From contig CASEGL010000002.1 of NCBI GenBank assembly GCA_949287525.1, positions 1 to 64,000 on the forward strand: a DNA stretch of 64,000 bases. The letters run 5' to 3'. The translations under genes were made by a program, and so were the position numbers. A model generated the notes under the pieces. The model was not told the origin of the DNA. It was given only the letters and a program-made list of their open reading frames with translations, and ran no database searches. The stretch is from an uncultured Rikenellaceae bacterium. Lineage in GTDB: Bacteria > Bacteroidota > Bacteroidia > Bacteroidales > Rikenellaceae. Numbering within the stretch: the stretch's first letter is position 1; every line of letters begins with the position of its first letter. Below are positions 1 through 8,034 of the stretch, in pieces.

Positions 1-75
1 TATGCCATCCCGCTCTCGGTGGCGGGCAAGGACATCTATTTCGACCGCAAGAGTCCTTCGTGCGCCGCCAAGTAG
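1..75 (+). CDS. C-terminal fragment of an unrecognised protein
   Basis: The first reading frame is open from base 1 to a TAG at 73-75 and encodes 24 residues ending in SPSCAAK. The gene begins outside the window. It runs in the same direction as dnaG and stops 26 bases before it, so the two may be co-transcribed. The fragment is too short for me to assign a family, and coding status rests only on the open frame and position. Confidence 0.45.
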   Translation, partial: YAIPLSVAGKDIYFDRKSPSCAAK

Positions 76-101
76 GAGGCCGGAGGGGCGTGTAATACCG
101 T

Positions 102-2075
102 ATGCCGATGATCGACAAGGAGACTGTGGACCGCATCTATGCCGCCGCCAACATCGTGGAGGTGGTGAGCGACTTCGTCACCCTCAAGCGCAAGGGGGCG
201 AACTATCAGGCATGCTGTCCGTTCCACAGCGAGCGGACGCCGTCGTTCGTCGTGTCGCCGGCCAAGGGGCTTTTCAAGTGTTTCGGCTGCGGCAAGGCGG
301 GCAACGCCGTGACGTTCGTCATGGAGCATGAGAAGATGACCTATGTCGAGGCGCTGAAATATGTGGCCAAGAAGTACGGCATCGAGGTGCGCGAACGCGA
401 GCTGTCGCCCGAGGAGGCCAGGCGGAACGACGACCGCGAGAGCATGATGGTCGTGAACAGCTGGGCGTCGGACTATTTCCAGCACGTGCTGCACGACACG
501 GACGAGGGACTCAACGTGGGCATGAGCTATTTCCGCGAGCGCGGCTTCACGGATGCCACGATCCGCAAGTTCGGACTGGGATTCTGCCCCGCCAAGGGCG
601 ATGCCATGACCTCCGCCGCCCTCGCGGCCGGCTACAAGGAACAGTATCTGGTCGATACGGGACTCACCATCAAGCGCGAGACGGGCGGCTATTACGACCG
701 TTTCACGGGGCGGGTGCTCTTTCCGATCCACTCCATCAGCGGCCGCGTGATCGCCTTCGGCGGCCGCGTGCTGCGCACGAGCGAGCGGACGGCCAAGTAC
801 CTCAACTCGCCCGAAAGCATCGTTTACAGCAAGAGCCACAGCCTCTACGGCATCTACCACGCCAAGAACGCCATCGTGCGCGAGAACTACTGCATCCTGG
901 TGGAGGGCTATACGGACGTGCTGCGCATGCACCAGACGGGCATCGAGAATGTGGTGGCCTCGTCCGGCACGTCGCTCACGACCGACCAGATCCGCCTCAT
1001 CAGCCGCTTCACGAAGAACATCACGGTGATCTACGACGGCGATGCGGCGGGCATCAAGGCTTCGCTGCGCGGCATCGACATGATCCTGCGCGAGGGGCTG
1101 AACGTGCGCGTGGTGCTGCTGCCCGAACCGGAGGATCCCGATTCGTTCGGCCGCAAGCACTCCGCCGAGGAGGTGAAGGCCTACATCGTCGAACACGAGG
1201 AGGACTTCATCCGCTTCAAGACCCACCTGCTGATGGCCGATGCGGGCAACGACCCCCTGCGCAAGGCCGAACTGGTGACCGACATCGTGCAGTCCATTTC
1301 GGAGATTCCCGACCCGATCATCCGGTCGGTCTTCATCCGCGACTGCGCCAAGACGATGGAGATGGACGAGCAGGTACTCGTGGCCGAGGTGGCCCGCAAG
1401 CGCAACTCGGTGCAGTACGACCGGCAGACGGGCGAGTTCGTGCGGTCGATGCAGGAGCGCCAGCGGCGCGATGAGCGCACCATGGCGCGGATGACGTCGC
1501 TGAAGGGCGTGACGGCCGGCAGCAGCATGGAGGAGCTGGAGAAGGAGATCGTCGGCTACCTGATGAAGTACGGCCACCTCTACTTTGAACACAAGGAGGG
1601 GCCGAACATGGTGCGGTTCAACGTGGCCGAGACGATCTTCAGCGACCTGCGCGACGATGTCTCGATCCGCAATCCGCAGTATCGGGCCATCTACGAGTGC
1701 TACGAACAGCACTATCTGGAACTGGGCGAGGGCGTGAAGGTGCCGGAACATTATTTTACCAACCACGCCGATCCGGCGGTCTGCAACGCTGCGGTGGACA
1801 TCCTCACCTCCGATACGAACTATGTCCTCAGCGAGCTGTGGAAGCGGCACGACGTCTATCTCGATTCGGAGGAGAACCGCCTCTCGGAGCTGATTCCGCG
1901 GGTGGTGACCCTCTACAAGTCGAAAACCATCGAGGCGATCATCGCCCGGCTCAAGGAACGGCTGACCGACGAAACCCTCTCCGACGAGGAGCTGACCGAG
2001 ATCATGGAGAACATTTCGGCGCTGAACGAGGTGCGCACCAAAATAGCCAAGAAGATTTCGCGGCTGATACTCTGA
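102..2075 (+). CDS. dnaG: DNA primase
   Basis: Synthesises the RNA primers for chromosomal replication with the replicative helicase. The 657 residues show the family order: an N-terminal CHC2 zinc-binding domain (CCPFH then CFGCGKAG, about residues 38-65), a catalytic core, and a TOPRIM domain with LVEGYTDVLRMHQ (about 265-280) and the acidic VIYDGDAAGIKA motif (about 308-320). The C-terminal third is the weakly conserved helicase-binding part. A purine-rich GGAGGGG lies about 13 bases before ATG 102. Homologues usually begin MIDxxT, which would correspond to the in-frame ATG at 108, so the start could be two residues shorter. Family assignment is very secure. Confidence 0.97.
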   Translation: MPMIDKETVDRIYAAANIVEVVSDFVTLKRKGANYQACCPFHSERTPSFVVSPAKGLFKCFGCGKAGNAVTFVMEHEKMTYVEALKYVAKKYGIEVRERELSPEEARRNDDRESMMVVNSWASDYFQHVLHDTDEGLNVGMSYFRERGFTDATIRKFGLGFCPAKGDAMTSAALAAGYKEQYLVDTGLTIKRETGGYYDRFTGRVLFPIHSISGRVIAFGGRVLRTSERTAKYLNSPESIVYSKSHSLYGIYHAKNAIVRENYCILVEGYTDVLRMHQTGIENVVASSGTSLTTDQIRLISRFTKNITVIYDGDAAGIKASLRGIDMILREGLNVRVVLLPEPEDPDSFGRKHSAEEVKAYIVEHEEDFIRFKTHLLMADAGNDPLRKAELVTDIVQSISEIPDPIIRSVFIRDCAKTMEMDEQVLVAEVARKRNSVQYDRQTGEFVRSMQERQRRDERTMARMTSLKGVTAGSSMEELEKEIVGYLMKYGHLYFEHKEGPNMVRFNVAETIFSDLRDDVSIRNPQYRAIYECYEQHYLELGEGVKVPEHYFTNHADPAVCNAAVDILTSDTNYVLSELWKRHDVYLDSEENRLSELIPRVVTLYKSKTIEAIIARLKERLTDETLSDEELTEIMENISALNEVRTKIAKKISRLIL

Positions 2076-2104
2076 CGGTTGCCGTAGGCGGTGCGGCGGG
2101 GCTG

Positions 2105-2135
2105 TTTGTTTATCGGCGCGGAATATGTAACTTTG
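2105..2135 (+). promoter_or_regulatory. smpB promoter (Bacteroidota type)
   Basis: TTTG at 2105-2108, a 19-base spacer, then TAACTTTG at 2128-2135: an exact match to the phylum consensus. The predicted transcription start near 2139-2142 is only a few bases before the smpB ATG at 2143. Confidence 0.8.
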
Positions 2136-2142
2136 TTTCGAT

Positions 2143-2601
2143 ATGGCGGAATTCAATAAGAAAATATCCATCAAGAACAAGCGGGCGACGTTCGATTACG
2201 AGATCATCGAGGAGTACATCGCCGGCATCGTGCTGACCGGAACCGAAATCAAGTCGTTGCGGCTGGGCAAGGCCTCCATGGTGGATTGCTACTGCTATTT
2301 CGACCGTCACGAACTGTATATCCGGGGGTTGAACATTTCGGAATACCATTGGGGAACCTACAACAACCATCAGCCCAAGCGCGACCGCAAGCTGCTGCTG
2401 AACCGCCGCGAACTCGACAAACTCGAACGCGCCTCGCAGGACAAGTCGATCACGATCGTGGGACTGCGGGTCTTCCTCAACGAGAAGGGGCTGGCCAAAG
2501 CCGTCATCGGCCTGGCGCGCGGCCGCAAGCGGTTCGATAAACGCGAATACATCAAGGAGAAGGATGCCAAGCGCGAGATGGATCGCGCCATGAAACGGTA
2601 A
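2143..2601 (+). CDS. smpB: SsrA (tmRNA)-binding protein SmpB
   Basis: Binds tmRNA and delivers it to stalled ribosomes for trans-translation. At 152 residues it has the family length and the typical opening ([16 protein letters not shown]), the core [13 protein letters not shown] (about 28-40) and the basic C-terminal tail ([21 protein letters not shown]) that enters the decoding channel. A consensus promoter sits immediately upstream, so the mRNA probably has almost no leader. tsaB follows after 42 bases in the same direction. tmRNA itself is not visible in this window. Confidence 0.97.
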   Translation: MAEFNKKISIKNKRATFDYEIIEEYIAGIVLTGTEIKSLRLGKASMVDCYCYFDRHELYIRGLNISEYHWGTYNNHQPKRDRKLLLNRRELDKLERASQDKSITIVGLRVFLNEKGLAKAVIGLARGRKRFDKREYIKEKDAKREMDRAMKR

Positions 2602-2643
2602 TTGTGTTAAGACAGGCGGCTTACTGCCGCAGGGATCTGTACT

Positions 2644-3354
2644 ATGTCTCTCATACTTTGCATCGAAACCGGAACAGACGTTTGTTCCGTCGCGCTGTCC
2701 AAGGACGGCCGTCCAGTCTCCCTGCGGGAAGAGTCGGGACGCGAACATGCCCGCAACGTGGCCGTTTTTACGGAGGAGCTTTTCCGCGAGACCAATCTGG
2801 ACATGCGTGATCTGGATGCCGTGGCGGTGGGCAAGGGACCGGGGTCCTATACGGGGCTGCGGATCGGCACCTCGTTCGCCAAGGGGCTGTGCTATGCGCT
2901 CGGCATTCCGCTCGTGGCGGTCGATTCGCTCGAGGCGATGGCCGTCATCGCCTGCGAGAACCACGAGGCGGGGCTGTTCCGCGCCGAGTCGTGGGAGACG
3001 GCGCTGCTGTGTCCGATGATCGATGCCCGCCGCATGGAGGTCTATGCGGCCGTTTACGACACGGCGCTGCATCCGGTGGCGCCCGTTACGGCGGAGGTGG
3101 TTACGCCCGACAGCTTCGCCGGATTCATCCGTCCGGAGGGGGAGTTCTTCATTTTCGGCAGCGGCGCGGCCAAGACGGAGGGGACGCTGCCCGCCGAGGG
3201 GGTGCGGCTGATCGACGTGCAGCCTTCGGCGCGGGGGCTGTGCATGCCGGCCTATCGCCAGTTCGCCGCAGGCGAGACGGTGGACACGGCCTACTTCGAG
3301 CCCTCCTACCTGAAGGACTTTGTCGTGACCAGGAGTAAGAAAAAATTGTTCTGA
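2644..3354 (+). CDS. tsaB: tRNA threonylcarbamoyladenosine biosynthesis protein TsaB
   Basis: Non-catalytic partner of TsaD in making t6A37 on ANN-decoding tRNAs. The 236-residue protein has the ASKHA fold start ILCIETGTDVCSVAL and the signature KGPGSYTGLRIG (about 63-74), both typical of TsaB/YeaZ. It lies between smpB and a dCMP deaminase on the same strand with gaps of 42 and 29 bases, so these three probably form one transcript. TsaD and TsaE are not in the window. The gene supplies a modification needed by the two tRNA-Thr and the tRNA-Asn found here. Confidence 0.94.
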   Translation: MSLILCIETGTDVCSVALSKDGRPVSLREESGREHARNVAVFTEELFRETNLDMRDLDAVAVGKGPGSYTGLRIGTSFAKGLCYALGIPLVAVDSLEAMAVIACENHEAGLFRAESWETALLCPMIDARRMEVYAAVYDTALHPVAPVTAEVVTPDSFAGFIRPEGEFFIFGSGAAKTEGTLPAEGVRLIDVQPSARGLCMPAYRQFAAGETVDTAYFEPSYLKDFVVTRSKKKLF

Positions 3355-3383
3355 CGTCGCGTCGGAACGGATCGCATAAGGTT

Positions 3384-3812
3384 ATGGGATATTACGAAGA
3401 GAAACAGCGGCAACTCGACATGCGCTACATCCGCATGGCCAAGATTTGGGCCGAGAACTCCTACTGCCTGCGCCGGCAGGTGGGGGCGCTGATCGTCAAG
3501 GACAAGATGATCATTTCGGACGGCTACAACGGAACCCCATCCGGATTCGAGAACATCTGCGAGGACGAGACGGGCAAGACCAAGCCCTACGTGCTGCATG
3601 CCGAGGCCAACGCCATCACCAAACTGGCCAAAAGCACCAACAACGGCGACGGCGCGACGCTCTACATCACCGCCGCCCCCTGCATCGAGTGTGCCAAGCT
3701 CATCATTCAGGCCGGTATCAAGCGGGTGGTCTATTGCGACGCCTACCATTCCGACGACGGTGTGCAGCTGCTCGGCCGGGTCGGCATCGAGGTGGTGCAG
3801 GTCGAGGCGTAG
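3384..3812 (+). CDS. comEB: deoxycytidylate (dCMP) deaminase family protein
   Basis: Zinc-dependent deaminase converting dCMP to dUMP, feeding thymidylate synthesis. In 142 residues it carries the HAEANAI motif (zinc His and catalytic Glu, about 73-79) and PCIECAK (the two zinc cysteines, about 101-107). The sequence VGALIVKDKMIISDGYNGTPSGFEN is typical of the ComEB/dCMP deaminase branch rather than of free cytidine deaminases. Last gene of the smpB-tsaB group; a terminator hairpin follows at 3833. Substrate is inferred from the family. Confidence 0.92.
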   Translation: MGYYEEKQRQLDMRYIRMAKIWAENSYCLRRQVGALIVKDKMIISDGYNGTPSGFENICEDETGKTKPYVLHAEANAITKLAKSTNNGDGATLYITAAPCIECAKLIIQAGIKRVVYCDAYHSDDGVQLLGRVGIEVVQVEA

Positions 3813-3832
3813 CGATTGCGGAATGCCATGCG

Positions 3833-3872
3833 AAAAGGGTGACAGGATACCGTCCTGCCATCCTTTTCCCGT
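3833..3872. terminator. intrinsic terminator between convergent genes
   Basis: Fifteen-base arms (3833-3847 and 3853-3867, one wobble and one mismatch) around a 5-base loop, rich in A at one end and T at the other. It lies between the dCMP deaminase (+) and the sigma-54 regulator (-) and can serve both strands. Confidence 0.75.
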
Positions 3873-3886
3873 TTTTGCTCCGGAGG

Positions 3887-5050
3887 CTATTGCAGCCCTC
3901 CGGAGTACAGTTCCACGTCGGCGACCGTCAGCGGGTCTTCGCCGAGGATGACGAGACGTTCGACGACGTTGTGCAGTTCGCGGATGTTGCCGCTCCAGGA
4001 CATCTGCTGCAGACGGGCGACGGCATCGGCTTCGATCCGTTTGACGGGCATGCGGTACTCCGCGCACAGGGTCGTCAGGAAATGGTTCACCAGCAGGGGG
4101 ATGTCGTCGAGCCGTTCGGCCAGCGGCGGCACGCGGATGACGATGACGCTCAGCCGGTGGTAGAGGTCTTCGCGGAAGTTGCCCCTGGCGATCTCCGCGG
4201 GAATGTTCTTGTTCGTGGCGGCGATGACCCGCACGTCCACGTCGATGTCGCGGTCGCTGCCCACGCGCGAGATCTTGCGTTCCTGCAGCACGCGCAGCAC
4301 CTTGGCCTGTGCGGCGAGCGACATGTCGCCGATCTCGTCCAGGAATAGCGTGCCGTTGTGGGCCTGTTCAAATTTGCCGCGGCGCATCTTGACGGCCGAG
4401 GTAAAGGCTCCTTTCTCGTGGCCGAAGAGTTCGCTTTCGATCAGCTCGGAGGGAATGGCGGCGCAGTTTACCTCCACGAACGGCCCCTCCCTGCGGCGGC
4501 TCTCCTCATGCAGCCAGCGGGCCACCAGCTCTTTGCCCGTGCCGTTGTCGCCCATGACGAGTACGCGGGCGTCGGTCGGCGCGACCTTGTCGATCAGGTA
4601 TTTCAGATGGCGCGCCGGCGCCGATTCGCCGATGATCGGTTCGGGCCGCACGAGACGGGGGCGGCAGCGGCGGCACGGCTCCTCCGGCTCCTCGACCGGC
4701 ACCTCCGTGGCCGCGGCGTAGCGGGGCGGATCGGTCAGGCTTTTCCGGACGGCGGCCAGCAGCCGGTTCATGTTGATCGGTTTGGAGACGAAGTCGGCCG
4801 CCCCCTGCCGCATGGCGAGCAGGGCGCTTTCGGGGGTATTGTCGTGGGATAACCGTATCCAGGGAGTTGTCGTGCGGATCGGGGAGTCGGGCTGGCCGCA
4901 CAGCAGCAGGTCGAAATGACGACTGGCATAAACCGTCATGCCGGAGATGGTGTCCTCGGCCACTTCGACGACATACCCTTCATGTTCGAGCCGTTCCTTG
5001 AGCGTACTGCGCATGCTGCGCGATGGATCGATAACCAGAATGGTTGCCAT
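3887..5050 (-). CDS. sigma-54 activator-type response regulator, degenerate receiver, no HTH
   Basis: Predicted to act on RpoN RNA polymerase. The 387 residues comprise a receiver-like domain (1-105), a linker with a CRRCR pair (126-130) and an AAA+ sigma-54 activation domain with Walker A GDNGTGKE (167-174), GAFTSA loop (214-219) and Walker B TLFLDEIGD (234-242). Several features are unusual. The position of the phosphoacceptor Asp reads Cys-Gly (HFDLLLCGQPD, 51-52), the N-terminal acidic pair is only Asp8-Pro9, and the loop is GAFTSA rather than GAFTGA. The protein ends shortly after the NIRELHNVVERL segment, so no Fis-type helix-turn-helix is present. Lys90 is kept. The start MATILVIDPS at 5050 was chosen because the receiver fold begins there. 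It may act without DNA binding or phosphorylation. Confidence 0.9.
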   Translation of the reverse strand: MATILVIDPSRSMRSTLKERLEHEGYVVEVAEDTISGMTVYASRHFDLLLCGQPDSPIRTTTPWIRLSHDNTPESALLAMRQGAADFVSKPINMNRLLAAVRKSLTDPPRYAAATEVPVEEPEEPCRRCRPRLVRPEPIIGESAPARHLKYLIDKVAPTDARVLVMGDNGTGKELVARWLHEESRRREGPFVEVNCAAIPSELIESELFGHEKGAFTSAVKMRRGKFEQAHNGTLFLDEIGDMSLAAQAKVLRVLQERKISRVGSDRDIDVDVRVIAATNKNIPAEIARGNFREDLYHRLSVIVIRVPPLAERLDDIPLLVNHFLTTLCAEYRMPVKRIEADAVARLQQMSWSGNIRELHNVVERLVILGEDPLTVADVELYSGGLQ

Positions 5051-5078
5051 ATTTAAGTCGGGGGGATAGTCAAATCGG

Positions 5079-5108
5079 TTGCATTTCCGGAAAAATGCTC
5101 TACCTTTG
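5079..5108 (+). promoter_or_regulatory. promoter for the DUF4290 gene
   Basis: TTGC at 5079-5082, an 18-base spacer, then TACCTTTG at 5101-5108. Predicted start near 5112, leaving a leader of about 155 bases before the ATG at 5268. It overlaps the opposite-strand promoter at 5111-5140. Confidence 0.7.
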
Positions 5109-5110
5109 TA

Positions 5111-5140
5111 CAAAGATAAGCAATTAGTTTTCTTATCAAA
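5111..5140 (-). promoter_or_regulatory. promoter for the sigma-54 activator gene
   Basis: On the minus strand TTTG (5140-5137), an 18-base spacer, then TATCTTTG (5118-5111). Predicted start near 5107, about 57 bases before the ATG at 5050. Its -7 box and that of the plus-strand promoter together form a near-palindrome at 5101-5118. Confidence 0.7.
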
Positions 5141-5267
5141 GGACATTGCCGTTTTTATCTTGTCCGGCAGCGGTCCGATCTCCCCATATCCGTATGTACT
5201 GATCCGTATGGGCGGCTTTCGCGAAGCCGTCCGGAACGGTGCCGCGAATGGCCGTTTGAATTGAGTT

Positions 5268-5927
5268 ATGGAGAAGAATTACAACATTTACCGCAAGAAT
5301 CTCTTGTTGCCCGAATACGGACGTCACATTCATCAGATGGTGGATCACCTGATGGAGATTGAGGATCGGGACGAGCGCAACCGCAAGGCCCGCGTGGTGA
5401 TCGGCGTGATGGGCAACCTCAATCCGCTGCTGCGGGATACGCCCGAATTCACCCACAAGCTGTGGGACCACCTGTTCATCATGTCCGACTTCAAGCTCGA
5501 TGTCGATTCGCCCTATCCGATTCCGACCAGCATGTCGCTGACTCCCGTGCCGCCCCCGATGGCCTATCCGCAGAAGGATGCGATCATGAAGCATTACGGC
5601 AAGTACGTCAAGCGGATGATCCGTTCGCTGGAAGATGTGGAGGATCAGCGCGCCGTGCAGGAGACGCTGGGCGACATTGCCCGGTACATGCGGACCAAGA
5701 GCTACGAGTACAACGAGGAGCATCCCAACAACGAGACGATCATCAAGGACATCAAGCGCATGGGCGACGACCGGGTGGCGGTCGATGAGGATGCGCTGAG
5801 CATGATCCGCAGCGAGTACAAGCAGCCGACGGCCCGCAACAGCGGCGGAAGCAAGAAAAATGGTTTCGTGAAGAAGAACGGCAAGAACGGCAAGAATGGC
5901 CGTTTCGGCAACAATTACTCCAAATAA
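5268..5927 (+). CDS. DUF4290 family protein
   Basis: A 219-residue protein of a family confined, as far as I know, to Bacteroidota and without assigned function. The conserved part (NYNIYRKNLLLPEYGRHIH, LMEIEDRDERNRKARVVIGVMGNLNP) is helical and charged, with a PIPTSMSL/PPPMAYP segment near residues 85-102. The tail (about 185-219) is low-complexity, rich in Asn, Gly and Lys, and basic, which suggests nucleic-acid or ribosome association; that is inference only. No signal peptide, so cytoplasmic. It is divergent from the sigma-54 regulator and preceded by a long leader. Confidence 0.9.
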   Translation: MEKNYNIYRKNLLLPEYGRHIHQMVDHLMEIEDRDERNRKARVVIGVMGNLNPLLRDTPEFTHKLWDHLFIMSDFKLDVDSPYPIPTSMSLTPVPPPMAYPQKDAIMKHYGKYVKRMIRSLEDVEDQRAVQETLGDIARYMRTKSYEYNEEHPNNETIIKDIKRMGDDRVAVDEDALSMIRSEYKQPTARNSGGSKKNGFVKKNGKNGKNGRFGNNYSK

Positions 5928-6034
5928 GGGGCGTGCGGCTCCTGTTTTTCGGCATGGGAGGCGGCGTAATAAGTTGGCCGCTTTTTCGTTCTGTTTGCAA
6001 TGATTATTTTTGTTGCGAAAATCCGATTCGTTTT

Positions 6035-7189
6035 ATGAGGAATCCAATATTGATGCCGGCGGTGGCGTTGTTTGCTGCACTGGGAGCCGTCTCCTGCCAG
6101 CGGGACGGGGCCACCATTTCGGGACGGTTGGCCGGCGCGTCCGAATGTCCCGTCATTCTTGAGGAGACGACCGCTTCGGGTGCGGTCATTTCCGATTCGG
6201 TGCGCACCGACCGCAACGGCGACTTCCGGATCCGTATCGACAAACTGCCCGCCGGTACGACCTTCTACCATTTGAATGTGGAGGGGTGTCGGATTCCGCT
6301 TTTCGTGTCGCAGGGCGAACGGGTGCGGATCGAATCGCAGTACGGCAAACCGGCCGAATATACGGTGACCGGATCGCGCGAATCGGAGTTGATCAAGGAA
6401 CTGACCGACCTGATGAACGACGGGGCGGCCAGGCTCGACTCGTTGTCGCAGTTGATTTCGGCTGTCGGCGAAAAGGATACCCGACGGGAATCCTATCTGC
6501 GCGACTATGCCCGCGAGTACAGTCGGCTGAAACGCGAGCAGATTCGTTTTATCGTCTCCAACAGCGGATCGCTGGCCGCACTCTTCGCGCTCTACCAGCA
6601 CCTTCCGAACGACAATACGCTCTTCAACCAGAACACGGACATCGTCTATTACCGTATGGTGGCCGATTCGGTGGCGAAACATTATCCCGATTCGCCCTAT
6701 CTGGCCGCGTTGCGGGCGCAGATCGACCGGATCGATTCCAATGACGAACTGGTGCGCATGATGGGCGAGAGCCTCTGTTCGCCGACCTCCTATCCCGATC
6801 TGTCGCTGCCCGACATGTACGGCAAGACGCAGCGTCTCTCCGATCATGCCGGCAAGGTGATCCTGCTCGACTTCTGGGCGGCTGCCGATCCCTCGGCGCC
6901 GCTGGCCAATGCCGAACTGAAGCAGCTCTACGACGAGTTTGCCGACCGGGGGCTGGTGATCTATCAGGTGGGACTCGATACGTCGCGCTCGGTGTGGGTG
7001 AACGCCGTGCAGCAGCAGGCGCTGCCGTGGATCTCGGTCTGCGACTTCAAGGGACCCGAAGGCATTGCGCCACGCATCTACAACGTCCGCTCGCTGCCCG
7101 CCAACTACCTGATCGACCGCAACGGCGAGATCGTGGCCCGCAATGTGGCCTCCGGCAAGTTGAGGGACGCCATCGCCAAGTTGTTGTAA
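6035..7189 (+). CDS. TlpA-like lipoprotein with N-terminal DUF4369-like domain, active-site cysteines absent
   Basis: A 384-residue envelope protein. The signal peptide ends at a lipobox-like AVSC, making Cys21 the probable lipidated residue. Residues about 25-110 resemble the DUF4369 beta-sandwich often fused to thioredoxin folds in this phylum, a helical linker follows, and residues about 245-384 form a TlpA/AhpC-type thioredoxin domain. The usual WCxxC reads FWAAADPSAP (280-289), so both redox cysteines are replaced (Asp285 and Ala288), while the cis-proline region SLPANYLID remains. It should be unable to perform disulfide exchange. The start at 6035 is chosen because the signal peptide begins there; a TATTTTTG box lies at 6005-6012. 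lpxH follows after 13 bases. Confidence 0.85.
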   Translation: MRNPILMPAVALFAALGAVSCQRDGATISGRLAGASECPVILEETTASGAVISDSVRTDRNGDFRIRIDKLPAGTTFYHLNVEGCRIPLFVSQGERVRIESQYGKPAEYTVTGSRESELIKELTDLMNDGAARLDSLSQLISAVGEKDTRRESYLRDYAREYSRLKREQIRFIVSNSGSLAALFALYQHLPNDNTLFNQNTDIVYYRMVADSVAKHYPDSPYLAALRAQIDRIDSNDELVRMMGESLCSPTSYPDLSLPDMYGKTQRLSDHAGKVILLDFWAAADPSAPLANAELKQLYDEFADRGLVIYQVGLDTSRSVWVNAVQQQALPWISVCDFKGPEGIAPRIYNVRSLPANYLIDRNGEIVARNVASGKLRDAIAKLL

Positions 7190-7202
7190 TCCGTCCGCCG
7201 TC

Positions 7203-7952
7203 ATGTACTATTTTGCCTCGGACATGCATCTGGGACTGCCGCCTGCGGCTGATTCCGCCGAACGCGAGCGGCTGCTGATCCGCTGGCTGCGCGAAGCGGC
7301 TGCCGATGCCGAAGCGATCTTCATCGTGGGCGACCTGTTCGATTTCTGGTACGAGTACCGTCGGGTCGTTCCCAAGGGGTTCGTCCGCCTGCTGGGTACG
7401 CTCGCCGAGCTGACCGACCGGGGCGTGGCGATCCATTTTTTCACCGGCAACCACGACATGTGGGCCTACGACTATCTGGAGCGTGAATGCGGGGTGCATG
7501 TGCATGCGGCGCCGCTGGAAACGGTCTGCTATGGCAAACGGCTTTTCATTACACACGGCGACGACATCACGGCGCGGCAGCACGGCTTCTGGACGCGCTG
7601 CATGAACGGCTGCTTCCGCTCGCCGGCCGTGCGGTGGCTCTTCTCGCACCTGCTGCATCCCGACCTGGCGCTCCGCTTCGGCCACGGCTGGTCGTCGCAC
7701 AGCCGCAAGTCGAAGTCGGTTTCCCACCGTTTTTTGGGAGAAAGCGAACCCATGGTGCGTTTTGCACGGCAGTATGCCGCGACGCATCCGGTCGATTACT
7801 TCATCTTCGGCCACAACCATTGCGCCGAGGTCTACCCGCTCGACGCCCGCTCGACAGCCGTTTTTCTGGGCGAGTGGATCGAACATCCCGCCTATGCAAC
7901 CCTGTCGCCCGACGGCCGCATCGCCCTGCACCGCTATCCCGCGCAGGCATAA
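7203..7952 (+). CDS. lpxH: UDP-2,3-diacylglucosamine diphosphatase (LpxH-like)
   Basis: Hydrolyses UDP-2,3-diacylglucosamine to lipid X in lipid A synthesis at the inner face of the cytoplasmic membrane. The 249 residues contain the calcineurin-like metallophosphatase motifs in order: SDMHLG (6-11), GDLFDFWYEYR (about 43-53), GNHDMW (about 85-90), THGDD (about 119-123) and FGHNHCAE (about 203-210). The central part with several Arg and Trp residues is typical of LpxH rather than LpxI or LpxG. Thirteen bases after the TlpA-like gene, hence probably co-transcribed; terminated by the hairpin at 7978. Confidence 0.9.
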   Translation: MYYFASDMHLGLPPAADSAERERLLIRWLREAAADAEAIFIVGDLFDFWYEYRRVVPKGFVRLLGTLAELTDRGVAIHFFTGNHDMWAYDYLERECGVHVHAAPLETVCYGKRLFITHGDDITARQHGFWTRCMNGCFRSPAVRWLFSHLLHPDLALRFGHGWSSHSRKSKSVSHRFLGESEPMVRFARQYAATHPVDYFIFGHNHCAEVYPLDARSTAVFLGEWIEHPAYATLSPDGRIALHRYPAQA

Positions 7953-7977
7953 GGACAGACGGTCCGAGAAACTAAAA

Positions 7978-8010
7978 GCGAGGCCATTCACTCCGCGTGA
8001 ATGGCCTCGC
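7978..8010. terminator. intrinsic terminator (perfect 14-bp stem)
   Basis: Arms 7978-7991 and 7997-8010 pair without mismatch around a 5-base loop. A short T run follows on the plus strand and TTTTAG on the minus strand, so it can stop both lpxH and the converging lipoprotein gene. Confidence 0.8.
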
Positions 8011-8034
8011 TTCTATTGCCCGATCGGGAATCGG

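Noticed and set aside
36..2180. Long minus-strand open frame opposite dnaG
   Set aside because: It mirrors dnaG codon by codon, as expected in GC-rich genes with few antisense stops. Its composition is His/Val/Leu-rich without any motif.
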